Assembly (NCBI RefSeq): GCF_025971925.1
Contig: NZ_JAPDHV010000004.1
Location: 338,111 to 402,110, forward strand
Direction of reading: 5' to 3'
Source: Chryseobacterium oryctis
Lineage (GTDB): Bacteria; Bacteroidota; Bacteroidia; Flavobacteriales; Weeksellaceae
Length of the DNA stretch: 64,000 bases
Position 1 is the first letter of the stretch. Every line of letters starts with the position of its first letter. A program made the position numbers and the translations under genes. The notes beneath the pieces were generated by a model. The model was not told the origin of the DNA and ran no database searches. It was given only the letters and a program-made list of their open reading frames with translations. This document shows positions 1 to 8,416 of the stretch, piece by piece.

Positions 1-2
1 AA

Positions 3-59
3 CAGAATAAAGACGAAATAGCAGGTGCTATGATTAAAGATAAAGCAGCTGAAAAGTAA
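3..59 (+). CDS. 3' end of an unidentified gene (partial)
   Basis: Only the last 18 codons are present, reading through the window edge and ending in TAA at 57-59. The tail is Lys/Ala/Glu rich and ends AAEK. A rho-independent terminator follows at once, which supports this being a real gene end. In related genomes a peptidyl-prolyl isomerase or an OstA-type gene often sits next to the CorC-type gene, but the tail is too short to identify. Confidence 0.55.
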   Translation, partial: QNKDEIAGAMIKDKAAEK

Positions 60-85
60 TTTTTTCATTTTTTTTGTAAAAGAAT

Positions 86-116
86 CAGCTACCTAAAATA
101 GAGTAGCTGGTTTTTT
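86..116 (+). terminator. Rho-independent terminator
   Basis: CAGCTAC (86-92) pairs with GTAGCTG (103-109) around a 10-nt loop, followed by a run of six T. It separates the partial upstream gene from the CorC-type gene. Confidence 0.75.
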
Positions 117-208
117 ATGTACTGTATTTCAGTTTGTAATAAATTAATTTTAATAGTTTTGTTTATGATTTATAAGAAATGGAAGATTTTTAATTATTTT
201 ATTTTCTA

Positions 209-216
209 TATCTTTG
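209..216 (+). promoter_or_regulatory. -7 element for the CorC-type gene
   Basis: TATCTTTG fits the Bacteroidota consensus TAnnTTTG and lies 26 nt before the ATG at 243. No convincing -33 TTTG is seen. Confidence 0.5.
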
Positions 217-242
217 TAAAATAAATTTTATATAATTTTTAA

Positions 243-1601
243 ATGGACTCTGACATAGTCAGGCTTTTGTTAGCCTTATTTCTAGTTTTATTAAATGGCT
301 TTTTCGTAGCCGCAGAATTTTCAATTGTAAAAGTACGTTATTCACAAATCCAGCTAAAAGCTGCAGAAGGTAATTCTATGGCTAAACAAGCTGAACATAT
401 TATTAAACACTTAGACGCATATCTTTCAGCAACACAGCTTGGTATTACCTTGGCATCTCTTGCTTTAGGTTTTGTTGGGGAAAGTGCACTTCATCATATC
501 GTAGAAAAGGGATTGATCTATTTTAATTTCGATTTTAGTGCATCTACGGTTTCTACAATTTCTTTAGTAACGAGTTTTGTTCTGATTACAATAATGCATA
601 TCGTATTTGGAGAATTGGTGCCAAAATCGATTGCCATTAGGAAATCGGAGCCGACTACAATGGCTATTGCATATCCATTGCGTTGGTTTACAAGTGTGTT
701 TAAACCTTTTATTTGGTTAATGAACTCAATGTCGAATGGATTTTTGAGATTAATAAATATTCCCCCGGCGACGGATTCTGATATTCACTCTACGGAAGAG
801 TTGCAATTGTTGGTAAAGCAGAGTGCAGATAGTGGAGAAATTGAGGAAGAAAATTACGAGATTATTAAAAATGCATTTGATTTTACTGATCATTCTGCAA
901 AACAAATCATGGTTCCTCGTCAAAATATTACTTCAATTGACTTTGAGGAAGATATCAACGAAATTATTAATAAAATAATGGAAAGCGGATATTCACGTAT
1001 TCCTGTTTATTTAGACTCGATTGATAATATTATTGGGGTTTTCTATACAAAAGAAATTATTAGAGAATTTGTCAAAAGTAAAGGAGGATTAACACATGAG
1101 GATTTGAAAGACTTAATGCGTGAAGCCTTTTTTGTAGTAGGAAGTAAAAAGATTTCAGATTTATTAAAAGTTTTCCAGCAGAAAAAACAACACTTGGCAA
1201 TTGTTATTGATGAGTTTGGAGGTACGGAAGGTATCATAACTCTTGAAGATATTTTGGAGGAGTTGGTAGGTGAAATTCAGGATGAGGAAGATGATGAAGA
1301 AAAGATAGTAGATAAAATAGGAGAAAATACCTATTGGGTTCAGGCTACACAACCTTTAGATGAAATTAATGAGTTTTTACCTAAAAAATTACCACTTTCA
1401 GAAGAAAGTGATTATAATTCATTAGCAGGGTTTATTCTTCATGAGTTGGAGGATATTCCAGAGGAAAATCAAGAATTTGATCTTGAAGATTATCATTTTA
1501 AAATACTGAAAATGAATAATAAGAGCGTAGAGCTTGTAGAGTTGGTTTATGATGAACCGGATGTTGTGAGTGATATGGCTGACAAATTGGGAGAAGCTTA
1601 A
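243..1601 (+). CDS. CorC/HlyC-type hemolysin family protein (CNNM + CBS + CorC domains)
   Basis: Integral inner-membrane protein of 452 residues. The N-terminal ~185 residues are a CNNM/DUF21 domain with several hydrophobic segments. A CBS pair spans roughly residues 205-330 (first repeat around 'IMVPRQNITSID', second ending 'GGTEGIITLEDILEELVGEI'). An acidic stretch leads into a C-terminal CorC_HlyC domain (about 355-440). Family members are linked to Mg/Co ion transport; in flavobacteria a paralogue is the gliding protein GldE, so the exact role is open. It starts 26 nt after a -7 element and is followed after 12 nt by clpS. Confidence 0.88.
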   Translation: MDSDIVRLLLALFLVLLNGFFVAAEFSIVKVRYSQIQLKAAEGNSMAKQAEHIIKHLDAYLSATQLGITLASLALGFVGESALHHIVEKGLIYFNFDFSASTVSTISLVTSFVLITIMHIVFGELVPKSIAIRKSEPTTMAIAYPLRWFTSVFKPFIWLMNSMSNGFLRLINIPPATDSDIHSTEELQLLVKQSADSGEIEEENYEIIKNAFDFTDHSAKQIMVPRQNITSIDFEEDINEIINKIMESGYSRIPVYLDSIDNIIGVFYTKEIIREFVKSKGGLTHEDLKDLMREAFFVVGSKKISDLLKVFQQKKQHLAIVIDEFGGTEGIITLEDILEELVGEIQDEEDDEEKIVDKIGENTYWVQATQPLDEINEFLPKKLPLSEESDYNSLAGFILHELEDIPEENQEFDLEDYHFKILKMNNKSVELVELVYDEPDVVSDMADKLGEA

Positions 1602-1613
1602 AATTTAACTATA

Positions 1614-1916
1614 ATGTTTTTCAATACGATAAAAGATTATGATGATCCAAAACGTAAATACGAGGAAGAAGTTCTTGTTTTGGATGATACAGACGAAGTT
1701 TATAAATTAGTTTTGCATAATGATGATATCCATACTTTTGATTATGTAATCGAATGTTTGATGGAAATTTGTAAACATACTTTAGAACAGGCTGAGCAAT
1801 GTACCATTTTAGTGCATTATAAAGGTAAATGTACAGTGAAAACAGGTTCGATGGATTTACTGAAACCAATGCACGAAAAGCTGATTTCAAGAAGTTTAAC
1901 AAGCGAAATAGTATAA
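1614..1916 (+). CDS. clpS: ATP-dependent Clp protease adaptor ClpS
   Basis: Small cytosolic adaptor that delivers N-degron substrates to ClpA/ClpC-ClpP. The 100-residue length is usual. The substrate pocket residues of E. coli ClpS (Asn34, Asp35, His66) match Asn36, Asp37 and His68 here with identical spacing, in 'LVLHNDD' and 'VHYKGK'. The N-terminal ~28 residues are a charged extension. It lies 12 nt after the CorC-type gene with no promoter between, so the two are probably co-transcribed, and a strong terminator follows immediately. Confidence 0.92.
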   Translation: MFFNTIKDYDDPKRKYEEEVLVLDDTDEVYKLVLHNDDIHTFDYVIECLMEICKHTLEQAEQCTILVHYKGKCTVKTGSMDLLKPMHEKLISRSLTSEIV

Positions 1917-1951
1917 AGAAAGCTCTAACAATTGTTAGGGCTTTCTTGTTT
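1917..1951 (+). terminator. Rho-independent terminator after clpS
   Basis: A 16-bp stem (AGAAAGCTCTAACAAT with ATTGTTAGGGCTTTCT, one G-U pair) begins right at the clpS stop codon and is followed by a T-rich tract. Confidence 0.85.
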
Positions 1952-2082
1952 TTATATAATTCTTAAAAATGGAAACATTTTTTTTCTTATTATATATATT
2001 TTTAAGAAAAAAATGTTGTTTTATTACGTATTTATATTATTTTAGTTTAACCAAAAAATTACACCAAATTTTATAAATATAT

Positions 2083-3930
2083 ATGAAACTAAAAATTAAT
2101 TCGTTAGTTGTTGGGTGCATGCTTTCTTTTTCAATATTAGCAGCCCAGGAATCACCATTTGAAGCTTCAGCACAAAGATGGATTACTCAAAATTCTAGAG
2201 ATTTAGGAATTACAAATTTCACTCAGCTTAAACTCAGTTTTGTAAAGAAAGGAAGTTCAGGGGAAACATTACGTTTCCAGCAAATGCTAAAAAATGTACC
2301 TGTTTTTCAATCGGAAATTATAGTACATTTTAATAAAGAAGGTAAAATTACCTATACTTCTGCGGAAAGTGTAAGAAAAGGACTGAAGGAAATAAATATA
2401 ATACCTTCATTCTCTTCAGAGGATGCTCTTAGAAAAGGACATCTTGCTTCCAAATCAAAAGGAGATATAACTCATGAAGATACTAAACTTTATGTTTATC
2501 TTACAGAAGAAGGGGAAACTAAGTTAGTATATAGAGTTCTTACAAGTTCTTACGAGAACCCAGGAAGTTGGGAAACTATTATTGATGCTCAGACAGGAGA
2601 CATAATAAGTGTAAAAGATATTGCGGTTTATTATAGAGATAAGGATGGTATAAATCCTGGTAAAAAGAAAAATAAGAAAAATTCTCAAGTTAAAAAAGGT
2701 TCAGTATCGGGAACTGGATATATTTTTAATCCAGATCCTCTATCTAAGACAGGTTCTACTTACGGAGGACAGTATGTAGATGGTAATGATGCTACCAATG
2801 CAAGTTTAGATGCTGCAAGAACTTTGGTAACTATCCCTGAATTAGATTTAACAGCAGGTGTTTATAAACTAAAGGGAACTTATGCTGAAATTAAAGAATT
2901 AGAAACTCCTAACAAAGGTCTTTTTACTCAATCAAGTAATCAGTTTTTATTTAATAGAGAACAAGATGGTTTTGAGGCGGTAAATGCATATTGGCACATT
3001 GATAATAATCTTAGATATATCAATGAGACACTGGGTATAAACTGTCGACCTTCCATGAATAATGGAGTTGTGGCATTCGATCCTCATGGTGAAGATGGAG
3101 ATGATAATTCACATTATGATCCTGTTAGTCAGGTTTTAGTTTTCGGTGAAGGGTGCGTAGATGATGCGGAAGATGCTGATGTGGTTTTACATGAGTTAGG
3201 ACACGGGATACATGATTGGTTGACTAATGGTGGACTATCTCAGGTTGATGGGTTGAGTGAAGGATGTGGAGATTATTGGGCACAATCATATAGTAGAAGT
3301 TTGAATCAGTGGCCATCAACGGCTCCTCAATATCACTGGGTTTTTAATTGGGATGGTCATAATTCTTGTTGGGGAGGAAGAACTACTAATTACACGGTAC
3401 TTTTCCCAGGTAGTGGAACGATTCATATAAAAGGTCAGATTTGGGCATCTGCTCTTATGAGAATTTATGATAAAATTGGAAAAGAAAAAACGGACAGAGC
3501 TTTTCTTGAAGGATTAGCGATGACGGGTTCAAGTACTGGTCAGCAAAACGCTGCGATTGCTGTGAGACAAGCCGCTATAGATATGTTAGGACAGTACGGA
3601 TTCAATTGTAATGATATAACTCAAATGACACAAGAATTTACCGCTGCAGGATATACATTACCAGCTTATAATTGTTCATTAAGTGTTAAAGACATTACTA
3701 AAAAAGATATTGTTTCAATTTATCCTAATCCGGTTTCTGATATATTGAATATCTCTGCTAAACTTGAAAAAGAAGAAAAAGTAGAAATTTTTAATATAGA
3801 AGGAAGAAAGGTTTTAGAAACAACAATTTCGAATGATAAGAATAAAATTAATGTTTCAAATCTTACAACAGGTGATTATATTTTAACCATAAAAGGGATT
3901 AATTTATCATCCAAGTTTGTAAAGAAATAA
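2083..3930 (+). CDS. Secreted zinc metallopeptidase with T9SS type A sorting domain
   Basis: Predicted extracellular protease of 615 residues. A signal peptide ends near 'SILAAQ' (about residue 21). An FTP/PepSY-like propeptide covers about 50-180, then a gluzincin catalytic domain. The zinc motif is HELGH at 370-374 and the likely third ligand is Glu393 in 'LSEGCGDYWA', giving spacing close to thermolysin (M4) and fungalysin (M36); I cannot decide between these two. The C-terminal ~70 residues are a T9SS sorting domain starting 'IYPNP' (Tyr547), ending in basic 'FVKK'. It stands alone, with terminators on both sides. T9SS would carry it across the outer membrane and remove the tail. Confidence 0.88.
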   Translation: MKLKINSLVVGCMLSFSILAAQESPFEASAQRWITQNSRDLGITNFTQLKLSFVKKGSSGETLRFQQMLKNVPVFQSEIIVHFNKEGKITYTSAESVRKGLKEINIIPSFSSEDALRKGHLASKSKGDITHEDTKLYVYLTEEGETKLVYRVLTSSYENPGSWETIIDAQTGDIISVKDIAVYYRDKDGINPGKKKNKKNSQVKKGSVSGTGYIFNPDPLSKTGSTYGGQYVDGNDATNASLDAARTLVTIPELDLTAGVYKLKGTYAEIKELETPNKGLFTQSSNQFLFNREQDGFEAVNAYWHIDNNLRYINETLGINCRPSMNNGVVAFDPHGEDGDDNSHYDPVSQVLVFGEGCVDDAEDADVVLHELGHGIHDWLTNGGLSQVDGLSEGCGDYWAQSYSRSLNQWPSTAPQYHWVFNWDGHNSCWGGRTTNYTVLFPGSGTIHIKGQIWASALMRIYDKIGKEKTDRAFLEGLAMTGSSTGQQNAAIAVRQAAIDMLGQYGFNCNDITQMTQEFTAAGYTLPAYNCSLSVKDITKKDIVSIYPNPVSDILNISAKLEKEEKVEIFNIEGRKVLETTISNDKNKINVSNLTTGDYILTIKGINLSSKFVKK

Positions 3931-3943
3931 AATATAAAGATTC

Positions 3944-3974
3944 AAAATCCGGTGTTTTTACATCGGATTTTTTG
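3944..3974 (+). terminator. Rho-independent terminator
   Basis: AAAATCCGGTG pairs with CATCGGATTTT (one G-U pair) and runs into a T tract, after the metallopeptidase gene. Confidence 0.75.
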
Positions 3975-4004
3975 TTTCAAATAATTTCCTGCCGCTTTAT
4001 TTTA

Positions 4005-4032
4005 TTTGCATTAATCTAAAATAGTATATTTG
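4005..4032 (+). promoter_or_regulatory. Promoter for udk
   Basis: TTTG at 4005-4008, 16-nt spacer, TATATTTG at 4025-4032. The ATG follows 26 nt after the -7 element. Confidence 0.6.
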
Positions 4033-4058
4033 TAAAAACTATAAAGAAACAATTAAGA

Positions 4059-4673
4059 ATGCTTGTAATAGGAATTGCTGGAGGTACAGGATCCGGCAAA
4101 ACTACGGTTGTTGATAAGATACTTCAGCAACTTGATATTGAAGGAATGAATATCCTTTCTCAAGATAATTATTATCATGATAATCAGAATCTTACTTTAG
4201 CTGAGAGAGAAGTTTTAAACTATGATCATCCTAAGTCTATTGATTTTGATTTACTTTTGAAACATGTAAAAGCTTTAAAGAATAACGAGTCTATCGAACA
4301 GCCGATTTATAGCTTTGTTACTCATTCCAGAACAGGAGATCATGTAATTGTAGAACCTAAAAATGTATTGGTAGTAGAAGGAATTTTGGTACTTACCAAT
4401 AAAGAATTATTAAAAGAGTTTGACCTTAAAGTATTCGTTCATGCTGATTCTGACGAAAGATTGATTAGAAGGATAAGGAGGGATACTCAGGAAAGAGGAA
4501 GAGATTTGAACGAGGTATTGCACCGTTATCAAACAACTCTGAAACCAATGCATCAGGAATTTATAGAACCGTCTAAAAACGATGCTGATTTGATTATTCC
4601 AAATATGAGACAAAATTCGGTAGCGATTGATTTTCTAACTACTGTTATTAAAAACTCGTTGAGAAAAAACTAA
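4059..4673 (+). CDS. udk: Uridine kinase
   Basis: Phosphorylates uridine and cytidine to UMP/CMP with ATP or GTP in pyrimidine salvage. The Walker A motif GGTGSGKT is at residues 8-15; the 'DNYYHD' and 'YDHPKSIDFDLL' stretches and the 'VVEGILVL' segment are typical of Udk. The length (204 aa) is normal for a stand-alone bacterial enzyme. It is followed 1 nt later by an FtsB/DivIC-like gene, so both are probably one transcript from the promoter at 4005-4032. Confidence 0.95.
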   Translation: MLVIGIAGGTGSGKTTVVDKILQQLDIEGMNILSQDNYYHDNQNLTLAEREVLNYDHPKSIDFDLLLKHVKALKNNESIEQPIYSFVTHSRTGDHVIVEPKNVLVVEGILVLTNKELLKEFDLKVFVHADSDERLIRRIRRDTQERGRDLNEVLHRYQTTLKPMHQEFIEPSKNDADLIIPNMRQNSVAIDFLTTVIKNSLRKN

Positions 4674-4674
4674 A

Positions 4675-5034
4675 ATGAAAGAAAATAAACTTATTAAAGA
4701 CATCCAGCCAAAGTCTGAGACTTTGAAATTAATTCAGAAATATGTACTGAATAAATATACCATTACAATTGTTTTGTTTTTGGTATGGATGATTTTCTTT
4801 GATAAAACTTCGTTTTTGGTAATTAATGAACTGAATGGTGAGATTAACAAGTACGAAGACCAGCTTCAATATTATAAAACCGAATACGAAAAAAATGATG
4901 CGTTTTATAAAAAATTGATGAACAATAAATCTGAAAAAGAAAAATACGCAAGAGAAAACTATTTCATGAAAAAGCCAAACGAAGAAATCTTCATTTTGGT
5001 TGTAGATAGTACGAATGTTGCGAAAAAAAAGTAA
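4675..5034 (+). CDS. Septum formation initiator family protein (FtsB/DivIC-like)
   Basis: Bitopic division protein candidate of 119 residues: a short cytoplasmic N-terminus, one membrane helix at about 29-50, then an acidic/basic coiled coil (about 55-90) and the 'KEKYARENYFMKKPNEEIFIL' segment typical of the FtsB/DivIC family. In the known complex this protein pairs with FtsL/FtsQ homologues at the septum. It begins 1 nt after udk, a neighbour pairing common in flavobacteria. Confidence 0.88.
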   Translation: MKENKLIKDIQPKSETLKLIQKYVLNKYTITIVLFLVWMIFFDKTSFLVINELNGEINKYEDQLQYYKTEYEKNDAFYKKLMNNKSEKEKYARENYFMKKPNEEIFILVVDSTNVAKKK

Positions 5035-5120
5035 AGACTAATCGTGATTATCAATCTAAGACTTGATTCCTGATTAATGAATAATTAAGCCGTTGATATT
5101 TCATAAACAATTCATATCCA

Positions 5121-6284
5121 ATGTCAAATACAGATACGCTTCCAAACTGGGAAAAATTAGTACAGAAACAACTTAAAACAGAAGATATTTATTCGGTTCT
5201 AAAAAAAGAAAATTTAGAAGGAATTAATGTAAAGCCATTCTATGATTCAGTTCAGAAACCTTTGGTAAATCTTCCTAAAGTTGAAGAAAATACACATTTG
5301 GTAGCAAAATATCACGAAAGTTTAGAAGATGATGTTTTCGCATTTATTTTAGACCAAAATGTTGAGAATCTGGAGCAAAAAACGATTTTTGTTAATAATG
5401 TTGATTTGGCAGGACATATCCGTCCGAAGGAAGAAGACCAATATTTCTCCTTAATTGATGTTTTTGATGAAAAAACAGCTTCCATTAATGACCAACTAGT
5501 GAAAGAATTGCTGTCAAAAGAATTCAAAAGAAGCATTTGTGTTGATATTTCTCTTCACCAAAATGCCGGAGCAGCCATTTATCAGCAACTAGGTATTGCA
5601 TTAGCAAAAACAAAAGAATTGATTGAAATGTATGGTTCTGAAATTGTAAATAAACTAATTTTCAGAATTGCTATTGGAGGAAATTATTTCTTTGAAATAG
5701 CAAAATTGAGAGCTTTTAAAATCGTTTTCAATCAACTTTCTAAAGAATACGGTCTGGATGAAATACCATATATTTTTGCAGAAACTTCTTTGAGAAATAA
5801 AGCTGTTTCTGATAATGAAAACAACTTAATACGCTCTACTTTAGAACTAGCTTCGGCAATGATTGGCGGAGCAGATGCCGTTTTCAGTAATAATTATCTT
5901 GTTGACAGAAGTACAGAAAATTCTGAAGAAATTTCTTTCAAACAACAGATAGTTTTGGCGTATGAAAGTATCATTAATGTCTTTGAAGATGCAGCTAACG
6001 GAAGTTATTATGTAGAAGATATTACTCAACAAATTGCAGAAAAATCTTGGGCTTTATTTGTTGAAATTGAAGAAGCAGGTGGGTATTTGGAGCTTTTAAA
6101 ACAGGGAATTATTCAAAAGAAAATCTTCGAACACGCTGTAGAAGAGCAAAAGTGGGTAGAAGAGGGTAAAATTAAATTAATTGGAGTTAATTTATATCCA
6201 AAATTAGACGTTAAAAAAACAATTGAGCAACTTTATAACGAAAAAGAAATTAAAGCTGTTCGTTGGGCTGAAATGTTTGAATAA
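5121..6284 (+). CDS. mutA: Methylmalonyl-CoA mutase small (beta) subunit
   Basis: Non-catalytic partner of MutB in the B12-dependent conversion of succinyl-CoA and methylmalonyl-CoA. The 387 residues carry the TIM-barrel mutase fold ('ISLHQNAGAAIYQQLGIALAKTKEL', 'ETSLRNKAVSDNENNLIRSTLELASAMIGGAD') but no C-terminal cobalamin-binding domain, so it cannot be the large subunit. It is shorter than many small subunits (around 450 aa or more). The expected neighbour mutB/scpA is not here: the next gene, overlapping by one base, is a DinB protein. Confidence 0.85.
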   Translation: MSNTDTLPNWEKLVQKQLKTEDIYSVLKKENLEGINVKPFYDSVQKPLVNLPKVEENTHLVAKYHESLEDDVFAFILDQNVENLEQKTIFVNNVDLAGHIRPKEEDQYFSLIDVFDEKTASINDQLVKELLSKEFKRSICVDISLHQNAGAAIYQQLGIALAKTKELIEMYGSEIVNKLIFRIAIGGNYFFEIAKLRAFKIVFNQLSKEYGLDEIPYIFAETSLRNKAVSDNENNLIRSTLELASAMIGGADAVFSNNYLVDRSTENSEEISFKQQIVLAYESIINVFEDAANGSYYVEDITQQIAEKSWALFVEIEEAGGYLELLKQGIIQKKIFEHAVEEQKWVEEGKIKLIGVNLYPKLDVKKTIEQLYNEKEIKAVRWAEMFE

Positions 6285-6724
6285 TGAAAGAAAAACTAAT
6301 AGACCTTTTTGAATACACTTATCATTTCAACAAAGAAATGATTAAAGTTATAACAGAGAATCTTGATAAAGTAGATGAAAAAACAATAAGTTTGATTAAT
6401 CATACTTTAAATGCTCAGCAAATCTGGAACTCAAGAATTTTAGGAGAGAAAACATTTGATGTATGGCAAATTAATCCGTTTGAAAGTCTTGATTCTATTA
6501 ATAATGAGAACTTTGAGAAAAGTATTTATATTATTAAAAATTTAGATTTGGAGGCGAAAAGAGACTACCAAAATTCAAAAGGAATAAAGTTTGAAAACAG
6601 TGTTTTTGAAATGCTTTTCCATGTTATCAATCATTCGACTTATCATAGAGGGCAAATCAATTCATTGCTCAAACAGTGTGGTGTAGAGCCTATATTAACG
6701 GATTATATTTTTTATAAAAGATAA
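6284..6724 (+). CDS. DinB-family protein (putative metal-dependent hydrolase/transferase)
   Basis: Protein of 146 residues with the DinB/YfiT four-helix-bundle pattern: an early helix ('FEYTYHFNKEMI'), a central 'INHTLNAQQIW' and a C-terminal 'HVINHSTYHRGQINSLL' that supplies the usual His triad (one central His and two in HVINHxxxHRGQ). Family members bind a divalent metal; some are thiol-transferases in bacilli, but this one's substrate cannot be told. Its ATG shares one base with the mutA stop (TAATG), so translational coupling is likely. Confidence 0.85.
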   Translation: MKEKLIDLFEYTYHFNKEMIKVITENLDKVDEKTISLINHTLNAQQIWNSRILGEKTFDVWQINPFESLDSINNENFEKSIYIIKNLDLEAKRDYQNSKGIKFENSVFEMLFHVINHSTYHRGQINSLLKQCGVEPILTDYIFYKR

Positions 6725-6743
6725 ATTTGGGTAAATCATTGTT

Positions 6744-7217
6744 CCCACAGATTTCTCAGATGACACAGTTTTTGTAAATTACAAATAAATTCTGCACAAA
6801 TGAATGAAAATGAAATTAGCTTTTACGTCAGAAAGTCCATATTTTCTGTTTATAATGAGCTTGGTCCTGGATTATTAGAAAAGGTTTACGAGAAAGCATT
6901 GGCTTATGAATTAAAGAGCAATGGTTTAAATCTTAAAACTCAGGTACAAATTCCGGTGAATTATAAAGGAGTTTTAATTGAAACAAGTTTTATTGCTGAT
7001 ATTATTGTTGAAAATAAAGTAATTATCGAAATAAAATCAATTCCGGAGATTAGTAATGTTCATCATAAACAATTATTAACCTATTTAAAATTGACAAACT
7101 TAAAATTAGGAATATTAGTTAATTTCAATACGGATTATATTGATAAAAGCATAATCAGAAAAATAAACGGAATTATTGAATAGTATAAAAATCTGTGATA
7201 TTTGTGAAATCTGTGGG
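6744..7217. mobile_element. 474-bp cassette: GxxExxY gene between imperfect terminal inverted repeats
   Basis: CCCACAGATTT (6744-6754) recurs as its exact reverse complement AAATCTGTGGG (7207-7217). Aligned inward, the two 25-bp ends agree at about 21 positions, with the CACAG core repeated inside. Between them lies a single GxxExxY gene and nothing else. The arrangement suggests a small mobile or mobilisable cassette; no transposase is present. The right end overlaps the start of the next gene. Confidence 0.55.
6800..7183 (+). CDS. GxxExxY protein (PD-(D/E)XK nuclease-like)
   Basis: Small protein of 127 residues. The name-giving motif is G24-L-L-E27-K-V-Y30 after 'VYNELGPG'. A nuclease-like core follows: Asp67 in 'FIADIIV' and E77-I-K79 in 'VIIEIKS', the usual PD-(D/E)XK arrangement, then 'HKQLLTYLKLTNLKLGILVNF'. 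The function of this family is not established; the sequence fits a small DNA-acting nuclease. It is the only gene inside an inverted-repeat cassette, inserted between dinB and a methyltransferase gene. Confidence 0.88.
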   Translation: MNENEISFYVRKSIFSVYNELGPGLLEKVYEKALAYELKSNGLNLKTQVQIPVNYKGVLIETSFIADIIVENKVIIEIKSIPEISNVHHKQLLTYLKLTNLKLGILVNFNTDYIDKSIIRKINGIIE

Positions 7218-8361
7218 AAATAACATATTAAATAAAAATATTCAAAACTATATCAATGCAAATCTTACCACAGATTTGCATTCTTTATTATTGAAAAAAT
7301 CTCCGTTTCCTGAGGTTTCTATGCCGGAAATCGTTCAGCAGATTAAAGGAAAGCAGGTTGCACAAAAAAAGTTTCCGTTTTTATTACAAGATGGAATTAT
7401 ATTTCCGCCACAACTCAATTTAGAACAGGCTTCATCTGAAAAAACTGCACTTTATAAATCGGAAATTTTAAAAGGTAAAAAGTTTATAGATTTAACGAGT
7501 GGTTTTGGTATTGACGCTTATTATCTTTCAAAAAACTTTGATGATGTTACTTTAGTTGAGCAAAATCCAGAACTTTTAGAAATTGTATCTCACAATTGGA
7601 CTGTTTTAGAAAAAAAAGCAAGATTTATCAATAAAAAACTCGAAGATTTCTTAAACGAAAATAAAGAACATTTTGATGTAATTTATCTCGATCCTGCCCG
7701 AAGAGATGATAATAAAAACAAAGTTTTTCTTTTAGAGGATTTATCACCAAACATTCTTGAAATTCAGGAACAAATGCTATCAATTTCCAATGAAGTTGTG
7801 ATAAAACTTTCTCCGTTAATCGATTTGAAATATTTGGTTTCCGTTTTACCAAATATTTTCAGGATTGATATTATTGCTGTAAAAAATGACGTAAAAGAGG
7901 TTGTCGTTTTTCTCTCAAAAGAAAATCAAGGGAAAATTGTTTGTAATTGTGTGAATTTAGAGAGTGGAGAATCTGTTTTTACCTATCAATTTGGAGATGA
8001 AGAAAAGGCAATACCCAACTATTCTGAGCCCGAAAACTTTATATACATTCCCAATAATTCAATTTTAAAAGCAGGAATTTTTAATTTAATTTCGGGAAGG
8101 TTCGGTTTGAAAAAATTGCATCCCAATACACATCTTTATACCTCAAATGAAAGGATTGATGACTTTCCTGGAAGAGCTTTTGAGATTAAAGTTATTGAAA
8201 ATAAAGAGATTAAGAAGAAAGAGCAGTTCAATATTATTTCAAAAAATTATCCATTAAAACCGGAAGAAATAAAGAAAAAATATGCTTTAAAAGATGGTGG
8301 AGAAAGGTATCTTATTTTTACACAATCCAAAAAAGGTAAAATAATATTAAAATCAGTATAA
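7195..8361 (+). CDS. Class I SAM-dependent methyltransferase with THUMP-like domain
   Basis: Protein of up to 388 residues. An N-terminal helical part ('FPEVSMPEIVQQIKGK') precedes a Rossmann methyltransferase core: 'FIDLTSGFGIDAYYL' is the SAM-binding motif I, 'DVIYLDPARRD' the catalytic loop with DPAR, and a C-terminal THUMP-like part closes with 'EEIKKKYALKDGGERYLIF'. It probably methylates RNA, but the target is unknown. There is no in-frame ATG before codon 43; possible starts are GTG at 7195, 7204 or 7213, all inside the right inverted repeat of the GxxExxY cassette, so the native start was probably altered. Confidence 0.85.
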   Translation: MIFVKSVGNNILNKNIQNYINANLTTDLHSLLLKKSPFPEVSMPEIVQQIKGKQVAQKKFPFLLQDGIIFPPQLNLEQASSEKTALYKSEILKGKKFIDLTSGFGIDAYYLSKNFDDVTLVEQNPELLEIVSHNWTVLEKKARFINKKLEDFLNENKEHFDVIYLDPARRDDNKNKVFLLEDLSPNILEIQEQMLSISNEVVIKLSPLIDLKYLVSVLPNIFRIDIIAVKNDVKEVVVFLSKENQGKIVCNCVNLESGESVFTYQFGDEEKAIPNYSEPENFIYIPNNSILKAGIFNLISGRFGLKKLHPNTHLYTSNERIDDFPGRAFEIKVIENKEIKKKEQFNIISKNYPLKPEEIKKKYALKDGGERYLIFTQSKKGKIILKSV

Positions 8362-8366
8362 AAATG

Positions 8367-8397
8367 TTGCCGAAAAATGCAAGATTTCTTACTTTTG
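8367..8397 (+). promoter_or_regulatory. Promoter for the OmpA-family lipoprotein
   Basis: TTG at 8367-8369, 20-nt spacer, TACTTTTG at 8390-8397: a close match to the Bacteroidota -33/-7 promoter. The ATG lies 19 nt downstream. Confidence 0.7.
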
Positions 8398-8416
8398 GGC
8401 AATCAAAAATTTAAGC

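Noticed and set aside
7195..7320. Starting the methyltransferase at the first ATG (codon 43)
   Set aside because: The N-terminal helical part before this ATG looks conserved in family ('NYINANLTTDLHSLLLKKSPFPEVS'), so a GTG start is preferred.
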